Positions 22,532-36,213 of a DNA stretch of 64,000 nucleotides are shown piece by piece (position 1 is the stretch's first letter; each line of letters begins with the position of its first letter). The position numbers and the translations under genes were made by a program. Origin of the DNA: Rotaria sp. Silwood1. Its lineage: Eukaryota; Rotifera; Eurotatoria; Philodinida; Philodinidae. A model generated the notes under the pieces. The model saw nothing but the letters and a program-made list of their open reading frames with translations, did not search any database and was not told the DNA's origin. Location of the stretch: contig CAJNOP010000112.1 in assembly GCA_905250075.1 (NCBI GenBank), positions 232,486-296,485 of the forward strand. Direction: 5' to 3'.

Positions 22532-24445
22532 TTATTTTGAGTGTAAAATAGCTTTGAATTCTTCATAAGATACTTTTCCATCATTATCAAAACAATCAGC
22601 TTCTTCAATCATTTCTGTCACATCGTTCTATAGTCAAAAACAAAAAGTAAAAACAATGATTAATGATGATATATAAATAGCATAGTTTGTTAGCTACTCA
22701 CGTCTGTTATATTTTCTCCAAGTCTTAAAAGCATATCATAAAGTTCATCTTTATCAATAAAACCATCTTTGTTTTTATCAAAAACCTTGTTGAAGTAAAA
22801 AAAAAAAAAAGAAAATCTAATAATATATCAATATCAATTATTTACATTGAAAACTTGTTGTAATTCAGTATCACTTTCGCCAGTTGATTTACGTCGTCGC
22901 ATCATTATGAGGAATTCATCAAAATCAACAGTACCATCACCTAATTAATTGATATATGTTATTGATAAAATTTTATAAATGAATTCTTCATAATGAAATT
23001 TACCATCAATATCTATTTTCGATATCACAGATGAAATATCTTCTTCACTTGGTGTATAACCAAGTGAATTCATTAATGAACGAATTTCATGATGAGATAT
23101 ATTTCCATCTCCATCTTTGTCCAGCAAAGCAAATGATTCTTCAAAAACTAAAAAAAAGAAAAAAAAAAAAAATTAAAAATTGAAATTTTAAATAAATATT
23201 AAAATTTTTACCAGCAATTTGTTCTTCAGAGAATCCATACACTTCACTCAATTGTTGTCGACTTTTACCCGTTGTAGTCTAAAGAAATGTTGAAAATACA
23301 AATTTATTCTTTTAATAATTTGTTTTTTATTTTTATTAATTTAAGATATATGATAAGGACAGAAACTTTATCGTACTAATTGTACGCTTCTTTGGTGTAA
23401 AAACATAAGATCTAATACGCTCGTAATGACGGATTGTCAAAGATGTTATCAACGTATGTACGGAAATTATTTCAAGTCATCGTGAAAGAAGTTGTTGTTG
23501 TATAGATATGCTTATTTTAATAAGCTGATATTATATTTGGTAGACGGAAGTATGGATCAAAATGGCAATGCTGAGATCATAATCTATCAATGACTGTGAG
23601 GACAGAATGTAATATCTTTGTTTTTGAGTCTGTACGTTTTGTGTATATGTATGCGATGACAACACAATACAGAAAGATGCGATAGTACGATTCTTATCCT
23701 TTTCTTTCTTTATGTCTGTTACTTAACAGCTCTAATAAGAAAACACAATGATCAATTGCCAACTTCTATATCAAATAGGTTCTTTTTTTTTTTCTTCGAA
23801 ATAAATTTCTTTTCTTATTCTATTCGATATTATTGAACTACGAAATAAGATGATATATGTATTGATATGAATAAAAAAAAAGATAATTTCATATTCTTAT
23901 ATTTTCTATGATAAAAATAGAAAAAAAAAATCATTGTACTCTTAATATAGACCATGTGTAGACGATAACAAGCCTTCATTGACCTCATTTATCACTTCAA
24001 TTGCTTATCTCATTCTTATCCTATTGCTTATAGTTTATTATGATGAAAGAATTATTTCAAGTAACACTCATTGAATAATATATTTTTTTAATGTATGTTA
24101 GAAAAATAAACTTACAATCATCCAATCATTAAGAATTTGAAGATTTGGTGTTACTTGATAAGGATCTTCTATAATTGGTCGACGTCGTTGACATTCAAGT
24201 GTTAATGATTGAGAATGTCTAAGCAATCGATTTTCTGGAATTTGTGTTGCATATGATGCTTTTCGTATACGTTCATTTTCTTGATTATGATCTTGTTGTA
24301 AACATAATGATGATACAGATGATGCTGCTGATGATGATGATGAACTTAATGTAAATGTAACTGAACGTGATGTTTTTGTTTGAAGGACATCATCAATAGC
24401 AAGATCAAGTCCTTCCATTGTTATATATGAATTAAATGCGAACAT
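22532..24445 (-). CDS. calmodulin-like four-EF-hand protein with long N-terminal extension
   Basis: Minus-strand exons 24445-24116, 23278-23212, 23147-23004, 22940-22846, 22785-22702 and 22627-22532 give 271 residues. Residues 1-125 are a Ser-rich, probably disordered extension ending LLRHSQSL ... DPYQVTPNLQIL. The calmodulin-like part begins QLSEVYGFSEEQIA. EF loops: 142-153 (DKDGDGNISHHE), 178-189 (DIDGDGTVDFDE), 215-226 (DKNKDGFIDKDE) and a fourth at 251-263 (DCFDNDGKVSYEE). The fourth has one residue too many, or a Cys at coordinating position 1, so it may bind calcium poorly. The first three look competent. It resembles calmodulin/troponin C, and is likely a calcium sensor whose extension targets or regulates it. 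A second in-frame ATG at 24418 is an alternative start. The 837-base first intron shows nothing. Confidence 0.88.
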
Positions 24446-26357
24446 TATAATAAATAAGAAAATTTATCATAATAAAAAATACTCATTGGCAATCTTAATT
24501 AGTTGAATATAAGAACATCAATAATAACAAACTTATATCACTAAAGTCGTCAATAAAAATAAAAAGAAAATAGCGTTAATCGACCTATCGACAATAATGA
24601 CGAGTGAATAACTGTCGATTTTGTTCTTCTTGATTTATATTCATTGTATTACTCGACCTACAGACATGGTAACGAAATGAAGAATAGTAGTAGCAGTCAT
24701 GCAATCAAGAGAAAAAAAAAAGAAGTATAATGTTTGTTCTCTCTTTGCTTTTGTCAAGTATTTGCATAGAAATCATTTTTGCTATTGGTGCTTTAGATGT
24801 TTGCTTTTTCCGCCTCGGTTTTTCTTTCTTGTTTCTCTCTTAGATTATTGTCTTTAGGTTTCGTAATATAGTATGATAAACAGAAAACAATTGGGTCATA
24901 ATGTGTGACTGCTTTCCTATACAATTATCTTTGATCCAAAACACGAATAAATAATATAATAAAAGACAGATATAGAACAAGCCAAACTCTTCGGAAGAAT
25001 GATACATTCTATATCCTAATTGATTATATTTACTTATACAAGCAAATTTATATCAACAAATAAGATTTATTATAAAATAGAATATACAAAATGACATTAT
25101 TTTGCTTATATATCTTTGTTGTTACCTTGGCATAATATTGTAATATGATATTCCATAAAAATTAATCATAATTCGATATTGAAAGATTATTGAAATTTCA
25201 TGGTCACACATTCATATGTATATTTACTGATAGATATTGATTATAATACTGATTATATTTGTGTATGTAAATCACTTGAATCTTTTTTTTTTGAAATGAT
25301 CCTATATATAAAACATTAAAGAGAAGTACGTCAAATCCGCTATCAATTTACGTTATTTATAATTATCACTTCTTTTTTAGAAACAAATAAAGTCAATAAT
25401 AACTTTAAAGTTTAGATTAAGCATAATACAGATTATATGATGCAAATTTTTAATTTGGTTAATTAATATTCTTTGAAAATGATAATCCATTATGAATGAT
25501 TCAGAAAATGAATCATGTTCATTGATCTTTAATTAATGATAGATGAGTTGAATAGAAATTTTATAATGAATGCATTCTATAATTGTATTATTGACTAAGC
25601 CAAAAGCAAGAATGATTCTTTGATAAATTTTATCATTATTGTATTAATTACAAAGTGCATTCAAGTAAAACCGCTTTGATCATTGCAAATAATTTTGAAT
25701 GATAATGTCTTTTGTTTCTTTTTTTGTTTTCAATACGTCAAAAAAATGATTATTCGACTGTCACATTTGATGAGTTAAATTGAAGCGTGATTAAATTGTT
25801 TCATTTCCCTATGTATAAGGAATATTTTTAGCTATAAAATAATTTTATTTTATTTTTATTCGGACGTGATACAAAAGAAATATAAGCTATAGGTTATTAT
25901 ATTATTCCTGATGGAATACAATTAGAACAAAATACTAGAATAATAAGTGAAAAAAAAATCATATTCTCATCATAAACGAGTAGTAAGGTAAAGGTTTTAT
26001 AAACATTATATGTCACTAATGTAAATGAACGTTGCATTAATTGAATAACAGTAAAAGGTTATTTTACTTTGATTGAGAAGAGCCAAAAAAGAATATGTCT
26101 TATTCATTTTTCAATAGTATGCAGTACTATCGTTGTTAGAATGTCACAGTGTTCTTCAGAAAAAATCGATCATTTAATTATAGAACAGTTTTCTAAATCT
26201 TTGTTATTTTGCGACATCTGTAAATCATATTTTCCGAGGAAAAGAATATGCGTAGTTTCTAATCGTCGATTCCTAAGCCATTCATTCAGTCTAACTCATT
26301 ATAATTTTTTTGACAGAAGAAACAAAAGAATTCTTCTTTGTTATCTTTCTTTTTTCT
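24446..26357. other. head-to-head intergenic region
   Basis: Divergent promoter region shared by the calmodulin-like gene (minus) and the NMDA receptor gene (plus). Very AT-rich. No conserved element could be recognised by eye. ORFs such as 26069-26359 have no recognisable product. Confidence 0.45.
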
Positions 26358-26359
26358 AG
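26358..26359 (+). other. candidate trans-splice acceptor (GluN1)
   Basis: CTTTCTTTTTTCTAG ends ten bases before the GluN1 ATG, and no cis exon was found upstream. A good example of the pattern suggesting spliced-leader addition. Confidence 0.5.
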
Positions 26360-26369
26360 TTTTACTACT

Positions 26370-29300
26370 ATGTGTTTCCTTTGGTATCCATTTATTTTTT
26401 TTCTTACTTTTCCGTTTATTAAACTTGAAATCACTGGTATAACTCACAATACTACAAATGGGACGATAAGTTCATTTGACTTTGATTATCCATACATAAC
26501 TATATTAGGTGCATTAACAAACAATGAACATATTAAAATTCTCAATGAGCATACAAATCAATTATATAGAACATCATTGAATCAAGAAATTTATCTTGCA
26601 TCTCAATCATTTATTCTTGATTCAAATCCATTATTAATAACAATGAAATTATGTGAAATAGGAAATCTATCACAAGCTAAAGCTATTATTGCTGGTCGAG
26701 GTTTAGATGAAAATGATTTAATTTTAACAGCTATTTCATATGTGTCAGATTTTTATCATGTACCTGTATTAACAATAGCATCAAGAGAAAATCTTTTTTC
26801 AGATAAAGTAAAACAAAAAAATAACAAAAGAAAATAGACGATAGACATAAGAATTTAATATTTTAGGCATTTTATAATTTTATTGTACGACTTGTACCAC
26901 CATATTTATATGAAGCTGATGCATGGTTTAGCATTATACGTAAATTAAAATATACAAAAGTTGTATTAATTTATAGTCAAGATGAAGAAGGACGAATGGT
27001 TGCATCAAGATTTCAAATGTTAGCCGAAGATTCTGATATACATGTGAAATATAGTTTTTTTTCTTTGTAATAAATATATTTTCTTTAATAATTATTTTCT
27101 TAGATTGAACGAATGGAAGAATATGAATCAAATGCAAATTTTACATCATTAATATCTAATTTAACATATGAAGAACGTTTGTTAGCACGTGTTTTTATTA
27201 TTCATACAAGGTTCATTCTATTAAAGTATTGATTTTGTTTTTATTTAAAATTTTTTATTTATTTATAGAATTGAAGATACCGATGAATTATTATCAGTTA
27301 TTGTACGCTTACAACATTTAGAAAATTTTGTTTGGATCATAAATGAACGTGCATTAACATCAAATAGTACAGCACTTTTTGATGGTCTTCTTGGTGTTAG
27401 ATTACATAAGTCATTTAATGAAGAAAATCTTCTTATTGATGCAACAAAACTTCTTTTTAATACATTTGATAAATTTCATGATCATTCATCATTATTTTGG
27501 AGTACAAAAACATCAGCTATTAATTGTTTATCAATAGAATCATGGTCATATGGAAAAGATCTTTATAGGTATATGAAATTTTAAATTATAATTTTTTTCT
27601 ATGTAAAAAGTTGTCTTTTAGAGAATTACTAAATACTAGTGTTATAAATGGTATTACAGGAAATATTGAATTTAATGAAGAAGGTGATCGTGTTGAATCA
27701 TTATATGAAATAATTAATATTCAAGAAGGACAATTAAAAGTCGTTGGAAATTATCGATCAAATACAGTAAGTTTACAATTAAAAAAAAATGCTTTGATAA
27801 AGAACATAAAGGATAAGTAGAAAGAAATTTAGAGAATTTTTCGTTTATGGAAGAAAAAAATAAATTGTTAAGTCCTATTATTAGAAAAGAAAATTTCGAG
27901 TAGAGAAAAATAAGAATTTTACAAACTCATTCTCATATTAATCTATTATTTAGTATTCCAGTTTATGCATAGACTCTAAGGATGTTTCGAGCGAATGGTA
28001 ACCTCGTTCTTGAAAAATTATCGTCTATATTCAGCAGAGTTCCAACGTATTATTTATTTTTAGATCTTCTCTAGCAAAAATCTTCCAATTGACCTTCTGA
28101 GTCGTCGCTTCTTTTCTCATTTCTGGTAACCTAGGAACACCCCTGCACAGATTTGTTTATATTTCCTACCATTTAGCAATTATATTTCAAACGAACATGA
28201 AAGATAACAGAAGGAATATAACGTGAGAATCAGATTAAATATATCGTAAATAAATAGCGTCCATGTTCAACAATTTTATTTAATTAGTATACAAAGTTTA
28301 GAAAAGATTTATAGTTCTTTTTAACTTTTCAGGAAAAAAAACCGTAGAATAATAAATATTGCGAAAAAAATTTGTCATTGTATGATTTTTTTTTGTACAT
28401 TGAAGATGATTCAAGTGCCGACTGGATCCACACCAATACTTTTTTATTTAGAAAAATATCTTTTATAGTTGGATAAGACTTACATCGACTGTCATATTGT
28501 TGCGATTCATGCACGATAAATAGGTCTAGGCAAGACAGTCCCGGTGAAACTAGAAACGACAACAACTGGTTCCGCTCATGTCTAATAGTAACGTACTAGG
28601 AAGCTAAGATTATGGCTGTAGTAATGCACAGACAGCTATAACCAGTCAAAGAGTTGATTCGACTGTTATACAATAAGAAAAATAAACAATAACTCTTGCA
28701 GTTGTATCCATTAGTCGAGTTGTAGTCTGTTTGGTTAAATTGCTATTGTATCGATAAAATCTATGCCTTGAATTATAAATCTATATTCTTAGTAGCACTA
28801 AATATCAGTGAATATTATTATTTAACGTAAATTCTAATAAGTTGTATTTCGAATGATAAATTGCTACAGTTTTTCTATGAACATAGAAGAGTATCAATAT
28901 TTCTAATGAATTTTTTTTTTGCATGAAATTTTTGTTTTATTTTTATAGAGTACATGTTATACAAGTGCAATGTGTCGACAAATTGTGAGTTTATTTGTTT
29001 AGCATGAAAAATCATGATGTTTTCCTTCCTATTATCGTGTGTATGTTATTCCCTATATTCTTAAAATGTTTAACGAATTATTCATGATTATTTATTTTTT
29101 TAAATTTCTTAGATTGATAAAACAGAATTAAAACTTGATGAACAAGATATAATATGGCCTAATGGACTTCGTCGAAAACCAGATGGAATTCGAACAAAAC
29201 GAAATGTTTCGGTTAGAATAATTAAATATAATTATAATCGATGTTAATATCTATATATATATATTTTAATTTAGGTTGTTACTATTGTGGAAAAACCATT

Positions 29301-32300
29301 TATTTTTAGTCGTTCTGGCAATGACTGTGATCCTAGTACAGAAGTATTATGTCCAAGGAAAAAATCCAATGGTATAGAAAAGAATATTAATTCTTGTTTA
29401 TGTTTTCTGAAAAAAAAAAATATTTATTTAGATGCAATTAATGATGAATATGAAAATTTTTGTTGTCGTGGTTATTGTATCGATTTATTAAAAGAATTAT
29501 CAAAAAATTTAAGTTTTGCTTATACATTACATCTTGTTGCTGATAGTAAATATGGATCATATGAAAAAGTAAATAATAATATTGCAAAATAAAAGAAAAA
29601 TATTCTAGATTATTTTTCATTCTTGCTCGTTCATTATAACTTTTTTTCAAATTATTATTTGCTTCTATAAAACCTTTGTTTTTTTTAATTATATTTATTA
29701 TTAATATCGTTTTATTGATTAGACAAGTTGTCATTGTAGATAGTAACTGTTAAAATTAAAAAAAGAAGACAGAATTCAACTTGAGTGAATTTAATAGTCT
29801 CATCATCTATTCAATTATTATTCTTCAATCGAAAAATCACTTTAGTCATCTCTTGAGTCTTTAGTCTGCCTTGTTATGCATCTATGATTGACTTTTATTA
29901 GTTTAATGTTATTGAAATATATGCCGCTCTGTTTTTTTTTCTCAAGCCCAACAAGTGCACATTTACATTAGCATTTTTCGCATATACAATCATTATTCTA
30001 TGAATGCAACATCTTATGAGTTTGTATGACTAATGAATCGTATTGCAATTAATATTTGATGACGAATGATTATAAAAGAGAAGAATTTTAATTAATTTGA
30101 TTGCAAAATAATCTATGATGAAGAATGAATTCAATTTTCTTTCGATAGGTTTTAACGACTTTAAAAATAGATCGAAACATTTTTACATAAAATTTTTGTT
30201 TATTTTTGAATCGCTAGAAAGTATTTTCGACAAGTTAATACTAGAATTTTGTACTCTCTTTCCCAAATATGAACTTAAATTTTTTTGTCTCTTACTATTC
30301 GAAGCTAAAAGTTGGAATCATTATTTATATATCAGATTGTAAGTCAAAATCTATCCTATAAAATAGTCTATTTGAAGTTTTTCTTGCATTTTAACAAAGC
30401 ATATGTTAAAACGTGTTCTTGAAAAAAAATATTTCTAGACTCACTTGAATAGAAGCTACAGGTTGCTAAGGTATATTTTTAGATGTTCTTTTTCAATTTT
30501 AATATTCTTTTTTTGTCTACAGATACTATATAATGTTCTAATAAAAACTGTGTTTCTATTGAGATTTGACAAAGTTATTGAATTTTGATCTTCAAAATTC
30601 GAAAATAAGAATTTCTCGATAGTCTTGGATTTCTAAAAAAAATTAAGATATTAAAAATTCGATAACTTAGTCAACTCTCAATAGGAACGCAGTTTTTATT
30701 ATAACACTATGCAGTATTTATAGGTAAAAAATTATTGACAACTGAAACGATTCTGAAAATTTTGAGCATATTCGAAATAGAACTTAAAAGATAAACAGAA
30801 ACTTATTAGTTTACGATTTTCAAATCTTTCAAGAAGTCTTGCACTACTCTTGAACAAAAAAAGACATAGCATTTCTAAGTCCATATTCGTAAAGAGCACA
30901 AAACTCTGATTTTAACTCGTTGGAAATACTTTTATTGGGTCACATATGGAAAAAAAAACATCTTGTGTAAAAACTTTTCGATTGTCCATTATTCTCTAAT
31001 GTTATTCAATTGTTTTTAGGAAGGAGGTGATAGACATAAACGATGGGATGGTATGATAGGTGAACTAATAAATTATCAAGCTGATATGATTGTAGCTCCA
31101 TTAACAATTAGTCCTGAACGTGCAGAAGATATTGAATTTACTAAACCATTTAAATATCAAGGTATTACAATTCTTGTACGAAAGGTAAATTAATTTTCAT
31201 TTAAGGAAAATTTCAAAAATTTATATATTAAAATATTTAGGATACAAGTAAATCAAGTTTAGCATCATTTTTACAACCATTTCAAGGACGTTTATGGGTG
31301 ATGGTTGTATTATCTGTACATGTTGTTGCTGTTGTTTTATATTTACTTGATCGTTTTTCACCATTTGGTCGATTTCGTTTTTCATTACAACAAAGAACAG
31401 ATCGTGGAAATGGTCCAGCTATTGAAGTTAATACAGAAGAAGATGCACTTAATTTATCACGTGCACTTTGGTTTACTTGGGGAATATTATTAAATTCAGG
31501 AATTGGAGAAGGTTTGAAAAAAGACAAACAAAAAAAAAGAAATTTCGAATCATTTTATTTGACTTGAATTATTCTTTAGGAACACCAAGAAGTTTTTCTG
31601 CTCGTGTTCTTGGTATGGTTTGGGCAGGTTTTGCTATGATTATGGTAGCTTCTTATACAGCTAACTTAGCTGCTTTTCTTGTGCTCGATCGACCTAAAGC
31701 GAGTATATCAGGAATTAATGATGCTCGAGTACGTTATTGAAATTTTAATTAGATTTATTTGATTTTTTTGTTCTTTATATTATTAGTTAAGAAATCCTCA
31801 AGAAGAATTTATATATGCAACAGTAAAAGGATCATCTGTCGATATGTATTTCAAACGTCAAGTTGGTATGTTTACAAAAAATACAGTTTATTAGTGTAAT
31901 CTTTTTGGAGCTGAAATTTGGAACTCACATTTGTTCTTTAGCCTAATTATATTACGTAATGTGGAAAATCTCTAGCAAACTAAAGGTTTTTTTTCGAGTA
32001 TAACCGATTAATAGAGACACAATCTCTCTTCTTTACTTTGTTTTTCATCTGCGAATTTCGTTTTCCTTAATTAAATATTAATTATTATTCTAACTATCGA
32101 TTGAAATGGAAAATAAGTCTATTGTACATAGTAATTTTACAGTCTTAAACAAAAGTAGCTGTATCCATGAAGTACTACTATTCTTTATAAGATTGAGCTG
32201 ATGTCTTGATTGCAAACAATAATCTACACTCCATTGGTTCACCTGTGCTGAACTTATGATTCAGACATCTTGTTTCTCGTGAGATCAGTTCATCTCAGCG

Positions 32301-35161
32301 ATGTTAGTGCAATTATTTTCGTGCAATTCTTCATTCGAAAGGTTACTATCATAGCTAAAGTCTAATTGGAATTGCGTTAGAAATCACTTGTTTATTCACG
32401 ATAACTCTTCAATTCCTTTGAAAATTTTCTGTGAAATGATAAGTCTGTTCGGAAAGTTTTAGAGTCACCGAACTGAATGAAGTCAAGTAAACACTATGAC
32501 ATGAGTTCAGTATCTCAGAGCATTCTAATTACTAAGATTTTGATTATAGTTGCGAACAAAAGTTTATAGCAATTGTATTTTTCAGTTTTCTTCCCGATGG
32601 TAATTGCTAGCAAGATTATGAAAAAAAAACAACATTTTTCTAACTCAAAGGATTCTCTAAAACCTCCAAAAGTGACACTCTGACTTCAATGTAGAGCTTT
32701 TGAGAACATATTTTATTTGATAGAACAAATAGTTTTGAGAGCAAAATGCTACTTTTCCAGTCTTTCCGTGACCTTCCTTCGTCAAACTATACTCAAAGTA
32801 TAGAAGATTTCAATGTATCAAACATGCCGAATATATTGCTTTTGCAAACCCTCATTCAAGCAGTTTTCTTGGAGCCTTCAAACTCACCAATTCTAATAGA
32901 GAATTATTTCAACTACGTAAATGTTTTTCTTACATTCTTCCTAGCCATATACCGTCGCGAAGAAAACTTCAACATACAATTACTCTATATTTGTGTTCGT
33001 CACTATGGGTATATCACGAGCTTTTGATCATAATAAATTAGATATATGGGAATGCTTTTATTGCTGAAAAGAAAACAGTGGTACCTTGTGGAATGACAAA
33101 CAAAAGAGCTTTTGAGTGCATATTTTTGCTTATTCATATGAACCCAAAATATCACTTCAATATCATATAGAATAGTAACGCCTCATGAGGGACGGCTACT
33201 GTTTTTTTTTCGGATTATATCTAGGGCAGATCTCAAGACACTATTATATATGTCTATAAACTCACAAATACTGACATAGATTATTCTATCCAGTTCTAAC
33301 TTGATTACATATAAATTTTTATCTGCACAAAAATCAAAGATTAAGTCTTCTTGTTGATGCTGTTGCTATGAAGCTCTGAGAAAAGAATTTAACGTCTGTT
33401 GTCCTTGGTTGCGATAGAAACGTACCCAATAAGCATTGATCTCCCTTCTCCGTTACTATTAGAGAACCGCAAAACTTTGACTTAAAACTTACATTTATTA
33501 AAGTGCAAATTTCACAAAAAAACGAAATATTCAATTGTTTAATTTATAGAACTTTCGACAATGTATCGAACAATGGAATCAAAAAATTATTTAACAGCTG
33601 AAGATGCAATAGCAGATTTAAGAAGAGGGTAAATAAAAGAAAAGAAAATCATTTTATTATAATAATAGAAATTATGTGTTTTTGTTTAATAGAAATTTAA
33701 CAGCATTCATTTGGGATTCACCAAGACTTGAATATGAAGCAGCACAAGATTGTGATTTAGTTACAGCCGGTGAATTATTTGGACGATCCAGTTATGGAAT
33801 TGCATTAAGAAAAAAAGATGCATGGATTAGTCCATTATCTCATGCAATATTATCATTTCATGAAAAAGGTTTTATGGAAACACTTGATAATGAATGGATT
33901 TTTTCCAAAGGGTATATTTGTTACTTTTATTTATTTATATATTATGAAATTCATTTTTAGAACGAAACAATGTTCAGATCAATCATCATCACCAGCTACA
34001 CTTGGTGTACATAATATGCTTGGTAAGAGAAAAGAAAATTTATTTTCTTTGCATTTATTTATTATCATTTAAATGATATAGGTGTTTTTCTACTTGTGGC
34101 TGGTGGAATATTTGCTGGATTTTTTCTTCTTGCTATTGAAATAGCATTTAAAAGACGTAAAGAAAGACAAGAAAAAGAAATGGAAGTATCTCGAAATGCA
34201 TTACTTCATTGGAGAAAAAAAATTGAGGTAAATTATTAATATTTGAATAAGTAAAATAGAATTTTATTCTCTTTAATGATTGTCAATGACAAATATTCCC
34301 TTGTGAACACTTGTCGTTTCTTTTCCACTAGAATAAATTCCGAATATATCATAGATCATTGTTTATTTAATGAAATTACTTCTACTGTAAATGAAAAAAC
34401 GTGATGCATGTACAATCTTGAGTGAATAAAAAAGAATAATAATTGTCTTAAGCTGTAGGACGCGTTGGAGTAAACAGAAGATTGACTGACACGTCTAATC
34501 TTTATTACAGATCATAATAGATCGCAATCTTTGTTACAGTCTCGAACGTGACAGAATCCTATTTAGTAACTATAAGAACTAATTAGATAAGTCTTTTCTT
34601 ATATTCAAATACAGATCGCTATAGTATTCAAAAAAACTCCTGACTAGAACCCATCGGATCCAAGTTTTTCGAATCCGGAGTCAATCCGACGAGTTTTAAT
34701 CCTAGCAGAAGTTTTGGAACATTCATACTCTAAATAACACAGGAATATCACTGGTTTGAGTTCAATTCAGTTCGTTTTTGGTCTTTGATGTAAAATAATT
34801 GATCAAATGTTGTTTGATCATTGCTCAGAGCATCACGATTTCACTGAGAAGATGATTGTTCCAGTAGTCATTTTTCATATATGTTTGTCTACATTTACTC
34901 GCTTTTTCGAATTTAGTTCGATCTCTGTCACCTATATAACGGTGTAAATTATTTTTGTTAACTTCTTGATACTTACAAATTCTGAGAAAAATTAATTCTT
35001 TTAAATTATAGAAACGTAAACAACGTTCAATGATATATGAGTCTGATAATCAACAACAACCAGCGGTTGATACCGATTCACTTAATGAATTGCCATCAAA
35101 TCGAATTGATCATCATAAACTATCCAATATGACGAATAATGCAACAAATTTGGTTTATTAA
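26370..35161 (+). CDS. GRIN1: NMDA-type ionotropic glutamate receptor subunit 1 (GluN1)
   Basis: Eighteen exons: 26370-26807, 26867-27043, 27104-27210, 27269-27568, 27622-27766, 28949-28984, 29113-29211, 29275-29371, 29432-29568, 31020-31184, 31241-31511, 31580-31728, 31787-31865, 33550-33628, 33693-33911, 33961-34022, 34082-34227 and 35012-35161, giving 951 residues (human GluN1 938). Signal peptide about 1-23; amino-terminal domain to about 400; S1 ligand lobe about 434-568; M1 at about 585-605; pore loop [11 protein letters not shown] with the N-site Asn at about 652; M3 with SYTANLAAF at about 681-689; S2 lobe; M4 at about 854-876. Glycine-site residues are kept: PLTISPER (Thr, Arg), KGSSVD (Ser), FIWDS (Asp). 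It forms the obligatory glycine/D-serine-binding subunit of a calcium-permeable channel. Unusual are a 36-base exon and extra residues before IIWPNG. The C-tail is short. Confidence 0.95.
30517..30723. mobile_element. MITE-like inverted repeat in GluN1 intron 9
   Basis: Arms of about 70 bases (30517 to about 30588, about 30653 to 30723) are imperfect inverted copies sharing AATAAAAACTG-GTT-CTATTGAGA and TTGAC-AAGTTAT-GAATTTT. The spacer is about 65 bases. No ORF. The divergence of the arms suggests an old insertion. Confidence 0.6.
31866..33549 (+). other. large GluN1 intron 13 (1.7 kb)
   Basis: The longest intron of the gene. It includes a 93-codon ORF (32746-33027) without recognisable content and no clear mobile element. 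TCTGTTCGGAAAGTTTTAGA near 32443-32462 looks like a Tc1/mariner-type end, but no partner end was found. Confidence 0.5.
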
Positions 35162-36185
35162 TAACATACAGATAAAAATTATTTTTTTTTGTCTATTATT
35201 TTAAATTTTTATTTGTAGAAATTTTTTTTTTCTATCTAGTCATCATTGTCTGATAGTTGTTTTTGTTTGTACTGTATTATTTCTTTAATTATTCAAGTAA
35301 AAAAAAAAAAAAAAAAGTAATAAAGTATTTTCAATTGTATTGTGTATAGTTCAATTAGAAAACACAATGCAATCGTTAATTCAAAAAATGGAATAAAGAG
35401 GTAGTGGTTTTTCTTTTCAACAAAGTTTTTTTTTCATTTTTCTCTCACAAAAAAAAATGTTTCTAATACATCAATTGATTCTGCAGCTAATTGTTTTCGT
35501 CTAAGATCACCCTTCTCTTTCAAAATCCTATATTTGATCTGTGAGTGTCCTAACCGGCATGTGATAATCTACAACAAGAGACAAACTTGAAAAAAAATAA
35601 ATAAAGAATATTTCTATTAGCTCTTGGATACAGAAATATTAATAACGACGATGATTGACAACGTATCCTTCTTCTTCTTTTTTTTCTTTTCTGCTTTTCA
35701 TCAAGAATAGAGAACTAACATTAATCTATACGTAACATCTTGCGCTACAACTGAGTAAACGAACAATCCACATATGTATGCATCATCATTAACATCATCG
35801 ATTGCTGCTTTATATTCTTTATATGTGAGAGAGTATTAGTCGAACGATGTCATTTCAGGAAAACTAGCCAAGAGAGAATTGTCATAATAGACCGTGATAG
35901 AATAGACACATATTTTATCTACAAGTTGAAGGAGAACGTTTCCAATGACCATGAATAGCATCGTTTATCATATGAAAAGACTTCTATTTTACTTCTCTTG
36001 ATCATAGTCAAATTGATTGACAGAGTATACTTCTTAGAAGTCTTGAAATAACAAGATTTGTAAACTTCTATGGAAAATTATTTGTTATGGTAAGTAAAAA
36101 TTTTTTTTTAATGATTAGTATATATTTACCGACATTTTCAATTAGATAAGATACATATTTTTATCATTCTACTCTTCTTTATAAT
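35162..36185. other. intergenic
   Basis: 3' flank of GluN1 with a long A run (about 35301-35317) followed by AATAAAGT, then AT-rich sequence. No gene was seen. Confidence 0.5.
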
Positions 36186-36213
36186 AGGTCTTATTCTTTC
36201 ATCTAATATTCCG

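Noticed and set aside
32440-33030. Tc1/mariner-like end (CTGTTCGGAAAGTTTTAGA) and a 93-codon ORF in the GluN1 intron
   Set aside because: No matching inverted end and no transposase similarity; too weak to call.
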